Made by a program: the position numbers and the translations under genes
Notes under the pieces: model-generated
The model's database searches: none
The model's input: the letters and a program-made list of their open reading frames with translations, nothing else
Told to the model about the DNA's origin: nothing
Part shown: positions 16,663 through 24,840 of the stretch, in pieces
Numbering within the stretch: the stretch's first letter is position 1
How the letters are laid out: each line of letters begins with the position of its first letter
From: Bacteroidota bacterium
GTDB taxonomy: Bacteria; Bacteroidota; Bacteroidia; Flavobacteriales_D; Crocinitomicaceae
NCBI GenBank assembly: GCA_030148165.1
Contig: JASBTZ010000008.1
Coordinates: forward strand, 248,001 to 312,000
DNA length: 64,000 nucleotides
Direction of reading: 5' to 3'

Positions 16663-16803
16663 GGTGACAGATTAAGGTGATTTCTTAATCAAATCATGTA
16701 ATGGCAATAATATGGGTGAACACTGAATTCCTTGTCAAATCTATCTTTCGAGGATTTCTGTCACCTAATATCGTCATTTAATTTGGTGACAGAATAGGTG
16801 ACA
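16663..16803. repeat. GGTGACA repeats between integrase and attachment site
   Basis: GGTGACA occurs at 16663-16669, 16785-16791 and 16797-16803, and inverted (TGTCACC) at 16759-16765. The last two direct copies start 12 bp apart. Repeats like these in the gap between an integrase start and its att core fit arm-type binding sites for the integrase N-terminal domain. Confidence 0.55.
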
Positions 16804-16886
16804 AATTCTTTGTTTTTAATTGATATTATTTGTCGTTATTGAAGTGGGGTAAATTGGTGAATCCCTTTAAATTTGGGCATAAATGC

Positions 16887-16914
16887 AAAAAGCCCCCTTA
16901 AATAAGGAGGCTTT
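16887..16914. terminator. Hairpin terminator next to the attachment site of element A
   Basis: AAAAGCCCCCTT and AAGGAGGCTTTT pair around an AAAT loop, ending in a run of T on either strand. It abuts the 26-bp tRNA repeat on the side where the tRNA-Asp transcript would end, and so would terminate that transcript when element A alone occupied the site. Confidence 0.7.
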
Positions 16915-16915
16915 T

Positions 16916-16941
16916 AGCGGTCCGGACGGGACTCGAACCCG
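16916..16941 (-). other. Attachment-site copy: displaced 3' end of tRNA-Asp (left end of element B)
   Basis: Twenty-six bases, AGCGGTCCGGACGGGACTCG plus AACCCG, are identical to 34809-34834, which is the 3' end (T-arm and acceptor strand) of the intact tRNA-Asp gene on the minus strand. Beyond base 16941 the sequence departs from the tRNA. This is the direct repeat expected when an element integrates into a tRNA 3' end. It is also the junction with element A. Confidence 0.85.
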
Positions 16942-17293
16942 GCTCAAATACCGTTGATTTACAGTTATTTACAAACCCTTCTGCATACCTCCACCGATTA
17001 GCCCACTCCACTTATTCAATTCTGCATCAGGAATTAATGAACGAATTGCATTTAATTGCACTACAAATATAGTGAATTACAGTCCTTTATTGAAATTATA
17101 GTCCGGGTATTTTTCATAAAGTATCTACGGGTAATCCTTGGGTAAACTTTAGGTTTTCCATCTCCTTTTTTGCTTGTATATGAAGCAAAGGAAAGCAATA
17201 AAAGTCAATAGGAACAAGCAATGCAACGCTTTGGTGTTTAGGTCGTTACTTTGTTGTAAGTGATATTTATAAACCCTTAAAATCTATAAAATT
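16942..17293. other. Intergenic region inside left end of element B
   Basis: No gene is supported here. The first 70 bases after the repeat look faintly tRNA-like on the minus strand (GGGCTAATCGGT and CTGTAAATC) but do not fold as a tRNA. The second half is the upstream region of the gene at 17294; no promoter stands out. Confidence 0.4.
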
Positions 17294-18043
17294 ATGGCAC
17301 GTCAAAGCGGCTTGATTAAGATTAAAGGAACGTTGGATAACGTGTCCTTTTACAAAACCAAAGATGGGCATCTTGCCCGAATGAAAACATCAGTTGATGC
17401 AGATAGAATTGCAACTGATCCAGCGTTCGAGAGAACGAGAGAAAACAACAAAGAGTTTGGAAGTTCTGCAAGTGCAGGAAAACTCATGAGAGATGCACTG
17501 CGTCCAATGGCTTTAAATGCTGCTGATGGTCGTGTGGTTTCTCGATTGACTAAAGTGATGACAGCAATCAAGAATTTGGATGCTACGAGCGCAAGAGGTG
17601 AACGAAATGTTGGAGAAGGTATCACAGATCCAAATGCTATCCTAAAGTTGAAAGGATTCGAGTTTAACAAAGAAGCACTTTTAAGTGCGATTTTGTATAA
17701 ACGAATGACGGTAAACACTGGTACAGGTGAAATTGTTATTGCTGACCTTATCCCTCAAATGGATGTTGTGTGGCCACAAGGTGCTACGCACGTTCAGTTT
17801 ACTGCTGGATTTGCAAGTGTTGATTTTGTGAACGGTGATAAGGACCTTCAACAATCTGCTTCTGTAAACCTACCGATTGATGGAACACAAACAACGGTTA
17901 CATTAACTCCTGTTGCTGCTCCGTCTGTATCAGGTACGAACTTGTACTTGCTGAAAATTGAGTTCTTCCAAGAAGTAAATGGTGTTCAATACACATTGAA
18001 GAATGGTGCATACAATGCACTTAGAGTTGTCGAAGCATTATAA
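17294..18043 (+). CDS. Conserved Bacteroidetes protein of unknown function (first of a three-gene set)
   Basis: 249 residues, no signal peptide or membrane segment. The N-terminus (MARQSGLIKIKGTLDNVSFY, then DGHLARMKTSVDADRIATDP and AFERTRENNKEFG) is a pattern I recognise from uncharacterised Bacteroidetes proteins. The middle is helical and basic; the C-terminal 100 residues read as a beta-rich domain (THVQFTAGFASVDFVNGD, TQTTVTLTPVAAP). The layout of a basic helical head and a beta tail could suit a structural protein or a phage-tail-like assembly, but nothing shows it. It lies 10 bp upstream of a small membrane protein in the same orientation. Function unknown. Confidence 0.65.
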   Translation: MARQSGLIKIKGTLDNVSFYKTKDGHLARMKTSVDADRIATDPAFERTRENNKEFGSSASAGKLMRDALRPMALNAADGRVVSRLTKVMTAIKNLDATSARGERNVGEGITDPNAILKLKGFEFNKEALLSAILYKRMTVNTGTGEIVIADLIPQMDVVWPQGATHVQFTAGFASVDFVNGDKDLQQSASVNLPIDGTQTTVTLTPVAAPSVSGTNLYLLKIEFFQEVNGVQYTLKNGAYNALRVVEAL

Positions 18044-18053
18044 TCTGTCTGAT

Positions 18054-18269
18054 ATGAGAAAGTTAACTCTGCTTCAAAGAATCATGGCTCCAGTGCCAAA
18101 ATTCTTCCAAAGAATGAAAATGCTCGGTTTGATCCTTGCAGCAATTGGAGGTGTTTTGGTGGCTGCACCGTATGAAATTCCACTTGTATTGGTCAATATC
18201 GGTGGTTATTTAATAGTTGCCGGAGCTGTTGCAACTGCTGTCGCACAAACTGCAGTCGAAGAAAAATAA
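18054..18269 (+). CDS. 71-residue membrane protein, unknown function
   Basis: Starts MRKLTLLQRIMAPVPKFFQR at the ATG 18054; an upstream in-frame start would overlap the preceding gene by about 40 bases. Two hydrophobic segments follow (LGLILAAIGGVLVAAPYEIP and LVLVNIGGYLIVAGAVATAV), separated by a short polar turn, giving a helical hairpin with both ends probably cytoplasmic. Holins and small phage-derived membrane proteins look like this, but so do many others. It always seems to travel with a protein like the one at 17294 in Bacteroidetes, from memory rather than a search. Function unknown. Confidence 0.6.
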   Translation: MRKLTLLQRIMAPVPKFFQRMKMLGLILAAIGGVLVAAPYEIPLVLVNIGGYLIVAGAVATAVAQTAVEEK

Positions 18270-18293
18270 ATACTAACTCTAAAAATTATCAAA

Positions 18294-18512
18294 ATGGATA
18301 AAGTAAAACAATGTGTAAGTGAGGATTTGACAATTGAATTGAAAGCCTCAAAACGTCCAAGATTTAAGGCAGGTTCTGATCTATCAGGCAAAGTTAATCT
18401 TGTAGCTATCGAAGTGAATCAAGAAGCTACTGACGATTCAGAAACGCTTGAATTGAGATTGATACTGAACTCAGAGATTTGTGAGAAATCCCGTCCAGGT
18501 AACTGCAAGTAA
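18294..18512 (+). CDS. 72-residue acidic protein, unknown function
   Basis: Begins MDKVKQCVSEDLTIELKASK with no signal or membrane segment. The body alternates hydrophobic and charged residues (SGKVNLVAIEVNQEATDDSETLELRLILN) and ends CEKSRPGNCK, with three cysteines in all. It is 24 bp after the membrane protein and followed by a hairpin terminator, so the three genes form one transcription unit of about 1.2 kb. I do not recognise a family. Confidence 0.55.
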   Translation: MDKVKQCVSEDLTIELKASKRPRFKAGSDLSGKVNLVAIEVNQEATDDSETLELRLILNSEICEKSRPGNCK

Positions 18513-18527
18513 TCCACTTGCGATTTT

Positions 18528-18566
18528 AGTAAAAGGGGAACTGTTCATTCGGTTTCCCTTTTTTAT
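18528..18566 (+). terminator. Terminator of the three-gene unit
   Basis: AAAAGGGGAAC and the later GTTTCCCTTTTTT pair (one bulge) around a loop of about 10 bases and end in a T run, 16 bp after the stop of the 72-residue gene. Confidence 0.65.
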
Positions 18567-18599
18567 TCCCATAATATATATTTTGCCTTAATAATGGCT

Positions 18600-19803
18600 T
18601 AGGCAACCAATTGCGCTAAGTGAAACAATAAGACAAGGTTTTTGGAGAAAAAATACAACCTGAAAGGTGGAGATTTTTTATTCAAAACCCGAAGGGCTTG
18701 ACCTTGTTGTTTGTGAAACGAGGGCTACATTTGACTAAGACAATATTTAAGGTATTAGATGAATCAGGAATGTGGTCGAGGATTATTTAAGTGCGGAAAC
18801 GCAGGGAATCCAGCCTTGAGCCAGCGTTGGAAAAGACGAAGGGAAAGCCACGTAGCCTTACGAAGTGGCTGACCGAAGTGTGGGGCAAGTGAAATGAGGA
18901 AGAATGTAGCGATAGCGGAATACTGACGAATGGAACGTAGCGAGCCGACTGCGAGTGGAGCAAGGGTGGTGGCAGCAAAAGGAACCCAGAGGGTGACGGC
19001 TGACAGCTACTGTTTACAGCAGGGCTGGCGTGATTTTTTGCTGTTGTGTGTCGGGAAAGGCAAGGATAGTGAATGATTGGAACGCAACGAGTGTACAGGC
19101 ATGAAATGGAACAATTATCGGCTACTTTGTAAGATTGCAAACTTTGCAAAGTTTACATAAGCACAAACAACTGCTTTTTATTTACTGCTTTTTGGTAGCC
19201 GGAATTAGAAATTGAATTAGGGTCGGATTAGTGAAGTGTAATGAATGAACTATGCTTGTGTGGGGAGTGGTAAGGTGCTGAATGGAAGGAGGTAGTTTAC
19301 GGACGACTGAAAAGAAGCTCCTGAGAACGGGGATAAAACCTGCAAAAAACATGACAGCCCGATCAGCCCGCAGCGACCCGCAGGCGAGCATAACAACAAG
19401 CAGCGGTGACACCCCAAATAAAAACATCTGCTTTAGCAACCTTGAAAGGGGTTTGGGGTGGCAGAGTAGCTGCGAATGAGGTGCAGACTGAACCACAAAA
19501 CAAAAACAACCGAATAGCCAACAAAGGAATGCTGACGACTGGGCGTATATGAGGGGTATATGCAAGGGCGTAACGAAGTGGAGTGCATTTTACCCTTGCA
19601 GATATGCTTTTTGTTTTAAGGGGTGAAGGCAAACCGAATACCTTATTTCCTGCGTTATGGAAAGTGCGTTGGCAAAGAGGTAGTGCATGATGAAGTGAGG
19701 AACGAACGGAAGAATGCTCTACCTGTGGGGTACTGAAAGTTGGTGATTGCAGTGAGGCACGAACGAAAAGAACCTACTGGAAGTACTGGAAAGTGCGGGG
19801 CAA
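18600..19803. ncRNA. Structured non-coding block of about 1.2 kb downstream of the RT; candidate RNA
   Basis: No convincing gene on either strand. The + strand is rich in G and A, and the 18800-19050 part is visibly more GC-rich than its flanks. Hairpins include AGCCA-CGTA...TACG...TGGCT near 18846-18870, CACCCCAAA/TTTGGGGTG (19410-19418 with 19452-19460), TGCAAGGG/CCCTTGCA (19561-19568 with 19593-19600) and the palindrome AAACTTTGCAAAGTTT (19139-19154). A 20-bp imperfect direct repeat, GTGAGGaACGAACG and GTGAGGcACGAACG, lies at 19695 and 19752. It ends at the RT stop codon. It may be an RNA used by the RT, a large mobile-element RNA, or a transfer/control region; strand and transcription are unknown. 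Confidence 0.35.
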
Positions 19804-21324
19804 TCAATAATTGTATTCAGATTTTGACTCAAATAACAATACTTCATCAGGTTTAATAAACTCATCCAGTTTAGCAATTGACTTAGGATTAACAATCGGG
19901 GTACCAGCGATTAGCTTTTGAAAATCATTATTTAACCAGTCTGAGTTCCAAATTGATATTGCCTTACCGTTCACAATTTCACACAATGGTTCCTTAAAAG
20001 ACTTCTTTACTGAAAGTTTAAGAATGGCTCTCTGCATCCATAACTCCAAATGTCCCGTATTAGGAATTTTTTCAAACTTCTTGAAGATCATTTTTAAAAC
20101 TAACTTACGATTTGAAAGAGGGACAAGCGTCAGGAACTTGCTCAAAATTGCCATTGAGATTGGGTAAACTCTCGGATTCTTGTAAGTAATATCAACCAGA
20201 ATACTAATTAAAACAGAAATATTTTCATTTGATTTTTTAATCCCTTTTACCCTTTCATATAATTTGATCATTGCTTTTTGTAGGCTGCCTGAGTTATTGT
20301 GTTGTTCTGATAGTGCATGCAGTAGTAAAAGGTGTTCCTGTAATGATCGTGTCGGTTTTCTGTTTCTTAACCAATAGAATTTGTCTGGTTTTATCGAATC
20401 TTTAACCACATTATTTGAAACAAGCGTTTTTTGAGCGTTCAAACGCATACCAAAGTCAATGAGAATCTCAGTTAAAAATTTCGTTATTAATTCCGCTTCC
20501 TGAGGATTGTTAGTGAAGATTCTATAATCATCTCTATACCTGAGTATTTGATAATCTTTGATCCCGGCTTTTTCTATTTTTTTTGAAAGTTCTAAATCAA
20601 TGCTACCAAGAACCATTTCCGCAATAAAATCCATTAAGACACTGCCCTGTGGTATACCATTTGTTTGCCCAAAAGACATGCCTTGTAGATGTTTATCTAT
20701 GACATTTCCTAATAGTTTGCCATTTCCTTTCTCCGCCTTGCCAACTGATTTTGTATGAAGTGCCCAAACTACAGAATGCGTATATATTGAACCGTAGCAA
20801 TCCGTTATGTCCGTATGGAGTACATATTCGTATTTCAAAGCCAATTCAATTGAGTTTTGTTCGATTGAATGATACCAATGTGAAATTGTTTCGGCTTTAT
20901 CGGACAGTTTACTTTCAGATACTATTGGAATACTAAAACACTGAATCTTCTTATTGTCCTGAAACTCCTTGAATTTGCTTTTAATGTAAGCCCAGTTTTT
21001 TGTTTCAGTTATTTCGTTTACCAACGAAACGTAAATTGCTGGGTGGATTAGTTGAAAAGGTCTCCATGCGAATTTACCATCCTTATTGTTCAGTAATTTA
21101 TAGTTTACCTTTTCAAAATCACTCGGGTAAGTCGGTTTGGATTTTCCTTTTATTGTTTTTGAATTATAAAAATCGGATAGGTTCTTACCTTGCATTTTTT
21201 TAGAAACCTTGTCCAGTAATTTTTGAAATGTAAAATATGTTGGTAGATCAAAACTGAAATAGCTTTCTTCCTTTAATAGATGCTTTTTAGCATTTGATGC
21301 AGTTTGTGATAATAAATATTTCAT
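19804..21324 (-). CDS. Reverse transcriptase (YRDD type, defence-associated-like) with C-terminal helical extension
   Basis: 506 residues. RT motifs in order: motif A HTDITDCYGSIYTHSVVWAL (catalytic Asp about 172), motif B GIPQGSVLMDFIAE (223-236), motif C YRDD in ILRYRDDYRIF (Asp 265 and 266), and motif D with MRLNAQKT. The SIYTHS signature after motif A is shared with bacterial UG/Abi-type defence RTs, not with group II intron maturases. No maturase, endonuclease or integrase domain follows; instead about 220 mostly helical residues. Retron msr/msd structures are not visible upstream, where its ATG overlaps the HEPN-like gene (TAATG). It is the last gene of the six-gene operon. It would make cDNA from an unknown template; the exact RT class cannot be set here. 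Confidence 0.85.
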   Translation of the reverse strand: MKYLLSQTASNAKKHLLKEESYFSFDLPTYFTFQKLLDKVSKKMQGKNLSDFYNSKTIKGKSKPTYPSDFEKVNYKLLNNKDGKFAWRPFQLIHPAIYVSLVNEITETKNWAYIKSKFKEFQDNKKIQCFSIPIVSESKLSDKAETISHWYHSIEQNSIELALKYEYVLHTDITDCYGSIYTHSVVWALHTKSVGKAEKGNGKLLGNVIDKHLQGMSFGQTNGIPQGSVLMDFIAEMVLGSIDLELSKKIEKAGIKDYQILRYRDDYRIFTNNPQEAELITKFLTEILIDFGMRLNAQKTLVSNNVVKDSIKPDKFYWLRNRKPTRSLQEHLLLLHALSEQHNNSGSLQKAMIKLYERVKGIKKSNENISVLISILVDITYKNPRVYPISMAILSKFLTLVPLSNRKLVLKMIFKKFEKIPNTGHLELWMQRAILKLSVKKSFKEPLCEIVNGKAISIWNSDWLNNDFQKLIAGTPIVNPKSIAKLDEFIKPDEVLLFESKSEYNY

Positions 21325-22781
21325 TAAATCGCTATGAATAAATCTTGTTCAACTGTTCTTCGAGTAATATAGGCGTGCATTTTTGGATAGTTGATAATAA
21401 AACCCTCAAAACCTGCTGCCTTTAACATTAACACATAGACCAACTTATGTAGCGTTAATGAAATATGATATAATTCTTGAAACACTTCATCTTCATCACG
21501 TTCATTTACAGGTAAACTGCCATGCAGGAATTTATTTCTACCATCAACACATTTGTATTCATCCTTTGACAACTCATAACCAAATTGTTTGAATGGGGCA
21601 GTTAATTTATCCCTATTTGTCGGGCTGTTCCAATTGTTCAATTTACTTGATAATATGCGGTGCTCGTCATCAGAAAGATTGCCTTCTGATTTCAAAGAAT
21701 CTAACAAAGTTGTGAAAGAACCCTTTATTTCATTATTCCATTTTGCATCATCAATAACGCTTGGACTTTCAATCCCAAACAAATCTTTAATTGTTGCTGA
21801 AACTGCTTCAAAAGCTACGCAATAGGATGCCGCTTTCAATTCCAATGGTTGATTGTTTGCTTCAAGAATGATTAATGATGCTCTTGAGAATTTATCTTCA
21901 TTCAAAAATAACTCTACCAACTTTGAGAACACTGTTGATTTAAAAAAGATAAATTGGTTACTCCACTTTTTTATTTCTTCAGAGTCGATTTCAATTTTAT
22001 TTGATTGGTAATATGGAACAAATACAGAATATGCATTTGTTGTAAACATTCCGTAGCCCGAGATTAAACTATCACGAATAGAAACAAACTGAAACTCAAG
22101 ATTGTTGGTAAACTCTTTATCATCAGATGAAATGTAATACGATTCGCTTAAAAAAAGATCTCCTTTTAAAAAACCATAAACGTTCATTATGGAAAAAGCA
22201 ATTTCCCTGAACTCAATTTGAGGTAGAGTTGTCGTAGAGTCTACACACCAATAAATGCGATCTTCTATTTTAAATGTGTAAAAATGAAATTCATTCTCGT
22301 TGACTTGGAGTTTAATCAGTTCTCTATTCCGAACATCAATATCCGCTTCATAGTGGAATACTTCAAAATCATTAAACGCAAACTGGTTTCTATCAATTGG
22401 GATAAATAAACGCTGAAATTTATTTGAATCAGGAGAGAAGGCAGGAGTCTGGATTTGATGAATCTTACCTGATATACTAATTCGGTAATCATTAAGATTA
22501 TCATTAATGTTATCAAATATTGTACGCTTTTCAGGAATTAAGAATGTCTTCTTGAACTCATTTGTAATGCTGTATTGTGGAACTATGTCAATTAGAATGT
22601 TGTTTGCGTGACTTCTTTCATTTTTTTCAAGTTTAAACTCTATATCAAACTCTTTTCCGTTTTTTGAAAGGCTTACTTTTTTATTGTCGAAATAAGCTGC
22701 ACCGTTACTAACAGTAAACACATTATTGTAAATGAGTTCTCCGATTAACTGAAGTGAATTGTCTAAATACTTTTTTACCAT
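21324..22781 (-). CDS. Two-part protein with C-terminal HEPN-like RNxxxH motif (putative ribonuclease)
   Basis: 485 residues. Residues 1-265 form a beta-rich domain with no recognised family, similar in kind to the N-terminal domains of ApeA-like proteins. Residues from about 275 are helical and end with CVDGRNKFLHGSL (Arg415, His420) inside a helix-turn-helix hairpin. R-x4-6-H, especially RNxxxH followed by G, is the catalytic motif of HEPN ribonucleases. Such proteins cut tRNA or other RNA during abortive defence. It starts 3 bp after the Argonaute stop and ends in a 1-base overlap with the RT. The HEPN call is by motif and helical context; it needs a structure or profile search. Confidence 0.55.
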   Translation of the reverse strand: MVKKYLDNSLQLIGELIYNNVFTVSNGAAYFDNKKVSLSKNGKEFDIEFKLEKNERSHANNILIDIVPQYSITNEFKKTFLIPEKRTIFDNINDNLNDYRISISGKIHQIQTPAFSPDSNKFQRLFIPIDRNQFAFNDFEVFHYEADIDVRNRELIKLQVNENEFHFYTFKIEDRIYWCVDSTTTLPQIEFREIAFSIMNVYGFLKGDLFLSESYYISSDDKEFTNNLEFQFVSIRDSLISGYGMFTTNAYSVFVPYYQSNKIEIDSEEIKKWSNQFIFFKSTVFSKLVELFLNEDKFSRASLIILEANNQPLELKAASYCVAFEAVSATIKDLFGIESPSVIDDAKWNNEIKGSFTTLLDSLKSEGNLSDDEHRILSSKLNNWNSPTNRDKLTAPFKQFGYELSKDEYKCVDGRNKFLHGSLPVNERDEDEVFQELYHISLTLHKLVYVLMLKAAGFEGFIINYPKMHAYITRRTVEQDLFIAI

Positions 22782-22784
22782 ACT

Positions 22785-24839
22785 CTACAAAAACCAAAGA
22801 TTATCTTTTCCGAATGGGGGGATGATGTCGCCTTCAAAGTGAGGGAATATTTCTGCCACCATTTCGGGGTATTTTATTGTTACAGGCAGGTTCTGTTGCT
22901 TTACTGATTTCCAGTACATACGACTGAACTGATATACCTGGTCAACTAAACTGTTTACTGTTTTGGTATCTTCCAGTATTGTTTCATCTGTGCTGCGAAT
23001 TGACATTTTCACCGGAAAGGCATAACTGTCTATTTTATCCTGTGATGTACCGAAATATCTTGTGTTATTATTCAACAAGTACTGATAACGACCAATGTTA
23101 ATGTATGTGCCACTAAGTGGAATCAATCCTTCATAATTGGTATCGAATACAACAATGTCTTCCGATTCGGTTTTATTGATCGTGATAATGATTATCGGAA
23201 TGTCCAAACCTAAATTGTTCAACTCCTGACGGATTGGTTCCAGTTCTTTGTTGCTCATGGTTTTATAGAAGTGTATCACCAATCTTTTTACTTCTGAATG
23301 GTTGTTGGCATACATCTTCACGGCTTTACCTATTGAACCTGCTAATTTGTACGTATCATTTTCGGTGTAACACTCAAAACCTTGAAACAAGCCGTTATTT
23401 GAGAAACAAAATGCACTACCGATATATCTATGGCGTGATGTGTTCGGTTTGAATGCTCCAACGCCAACTATCAATTCATTGTATAATGAACGTTCTAAAC
23501 GCCAAGGAATACCTTGCAACTTTGCAAGGATTGCAATTGCTATGTTTGGCAAACTGAAACCGAAGTTATTGTCATTTACTGTTTCGGTCTCTACCACTTG
23601 AGAAGTAACATTGTGTTTTAGTAATTCTTCTTTGATACGGTAGTAGTATGCTCGTTTCTCAGGGTCTGTTTCGTCTTTGGTTATTGGGGTAAGGTATAAA
23701 GCAATGTAACTTTGGTTTGGATCAATATCTTTATTGCTTAATTGTTGACGAATTTCAGGAACTGGATTGTCTGCATTCATAAACACAACATGATCATCTT
23801 TAGTAATGTTAATTGGAACTTTGAGAAGATTTTTCAATGAGGGAAACTGGCCAATTCCATCCATGAAATACTTATATAACTTACCTGCTGTTGGTTTGTC
23901 TGCTTCATGGTAAACGAAGAACAAGTTGGTATGCGCTAAAGGAGAAGTTCCGTAAGGACCATTATTAAGAATACCCAAATAAGGATTGACATGTGATTGA
24001 TGTTGGCCGCCTTTTTTACCAAATATCAATTGATTGCTGCCCTGACTGGTTTTCTTTTCAATTATTGACTTTACAGGCATGAAACCTGTGCCATAAAGCG
24101 GAATGATAGCCTTGAACTCAGGAGTATCAAGATAGCTATCATAAAAGTGCTGAATATGGTCGTGGTAATGCTTGTATTTATTAGCAATACGTTTGTGACC
24201 TGTTTCCAATCCTAATGCTGAACGTAAAGGATTATTGATAACCGGATAGGTATTTCCTAAGTCTGCTTTAACGTCCTCTGGTAAATGCTCGTAATGGTAT
24301 CTTTTCCCTTCGTGAATTACCCATTTAAATAACGTAGAATTTACATCTAACTCTAAGATTGTTTGATTCAACACTCTTGAATCTCCTTCGTAAGAAACCA
24401 CTATTTCAGGGAACTTGGTAATGCGACCAATATTGACACGCAACATGTATCTGCTGTAAGTTGTCCAGGCGTTATTGGGTTGTTGGGTATGTTTGAACCA
24501 TAACTCTACATCTCGAATGAAATTAGGGTTTGTAACGTCTGCAATGTTTGCAAAGTGCAAACTGATAAGATTGGTGTAGTAGTGTTTGGCAAACCTCTTA
24601 CTTTTCCAGAGTTCAACATTGGTAACAAAATCAGCACCCTCAATTGTATTAAAGTCTGTGTACAAATGTTCAATTTCCTCATCCCAAAGTTCGGGGTTTG
24701 TATCTTTCAAGTCTAATGGCCATTCTGATTTATGCAAAGGTGAATAGCCCTCTTTCTGCTCTCGAAACAAGCCAAACTGTTTTTGCTCAACCGGATGGTT
24801 GAACGTAAGCATGTTGAGTATGAGGTTTTGATTTGACAT
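22785..24839 (-). CDS. Long prokaryotic Argonaute (pAgo) with probably inactive PIWI domain
   Basis: 684 residues, full pAgo length. The MID domain (about 345-455) keeps the 5'-phosphate pocket pattern: YYRIKEELL (399-407), TSQVV with Gln414, and NIAIAILAKLQGIPW with Lys440. The PIWI domain begins LIVGVGAF (457-463), where active enzymes have a catalytic Asp (GxD), and the later RDG position reads LVIHFYKTMS, so the DEDX tetrad appears lost. The chain ends in hydrophobic LWFL, as many pAgos do. Residues 1-340 correspond to N, linker and PAZ-like regions. It should bind a guide and target without slicing. It lies 1 bp after res and 3 bp before the HEPN-like gene. Guide type is unknown. Confidence 0.85.
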   Translation of the reverse strand: MSNQNLILNMLTFNHPVEQKQFGLFREQKEGYSPLHKSEWPLDLKDTNPELWDEEIEHLYTDFNTIEGADFVTNVELWKSKRFAKHYYTNLISLHFANIADVTNPNFIRDVELWFKHTQQPNNAWTTYSRYMLRVNIGRITKFPEIVVSYEGDSRVLNQTILELDVNSTLFKWVIHEGKRYHYEHLPEDVKADLGNTYPVINNPLRSALGLETGHKRIANKYKHYHDHIQHFYDSYLDTPEFKAIIPLYGTGFMPVKSIIEKKTSQGSNQLIFGKKGGQHQSHVNPYLGILNNGPYGTSPLAHTNLFFVYHEADKPTAGKLYKYFMDGIGQFPSLKNLLKVPINITKDDHVVFMNADNPVPEIRQQLSNKDIDPNQSYIALYLTPITKDETDPEKRAYYYRIKEELLKHNVTSQVVETETVNDNNFGFSLPNIAIAILAKLQGIPWRLERSLYNELIVGVGAFKPNTSRHRYIGSAFCFSNNGLFQGFECYTENDTYKLAGSIGKAVKMYANNHSEVKRLVIHFYKTMSNKELEPIRQELNNLGLDIPIIIITINKTESEDIVVFDTNYEGLIPLSGTYINIGRYQYLLNNNTRYFGTSQDKIDSYAFPVKMSIRSTDETILEDTKTVNSLVDQVYQFSRMYWKSVKQQNLPVTIKYPEMVAEIFPHFEGDIIPPFGKDNLWFL

Positions 24840-24840
24840 T

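Larger units (their letters stand above)
10663..16941. mobile_element. Integrative element A (right part; left end not seen)
   Basis: A run of mobile-element genes: DnaC-like ATPase, replication-type winged-helix protein, three or four excisionase-like HTH proteins, RteC, and a Bacteroides-type tyrosine integrase. They end at a 26-bp copy of the tRNA-Asp 3' end (16916-16941). The integrase is next to that site, as in element B, so A probably inserted into the same tRNA-Asp. No third copy of the repeat was found by eye to the left, so the element may continue through the metal-resistance cluster and out of the window. The boundary at 10663 is only the last clearly element-type gene. No relaxase or conjugation genes are in view. 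Confidence 0.6.

Noticed and set aside
16942-17015. tRNA-like sequence after the left 26-bp repeat (minus strand, with GGGCTAATCGGT and CTGTAAATC as in tRNA-Tyr)
   Set aside because: The anticodon stem and the acceptor stem do not pair; only the 3' end copied from tRNA-Asp is tRNA. Treated as element sequence.
18787-19565. Minus-strand reading frames of 120 and 127 codons in the non-coding block
   Set aside because: Products are rich in Ser, Cys, His and Pro without any domain, frames overlap structured repeats, and no start context or operon logic supports them.
18600-21324. Group II intron or retron
   Set aside because: The RT lacks maturase and endonuclease domains and has no visible intron domain V; no msr/msd inverted repeats precede the RT, whose start overlaps another gene.
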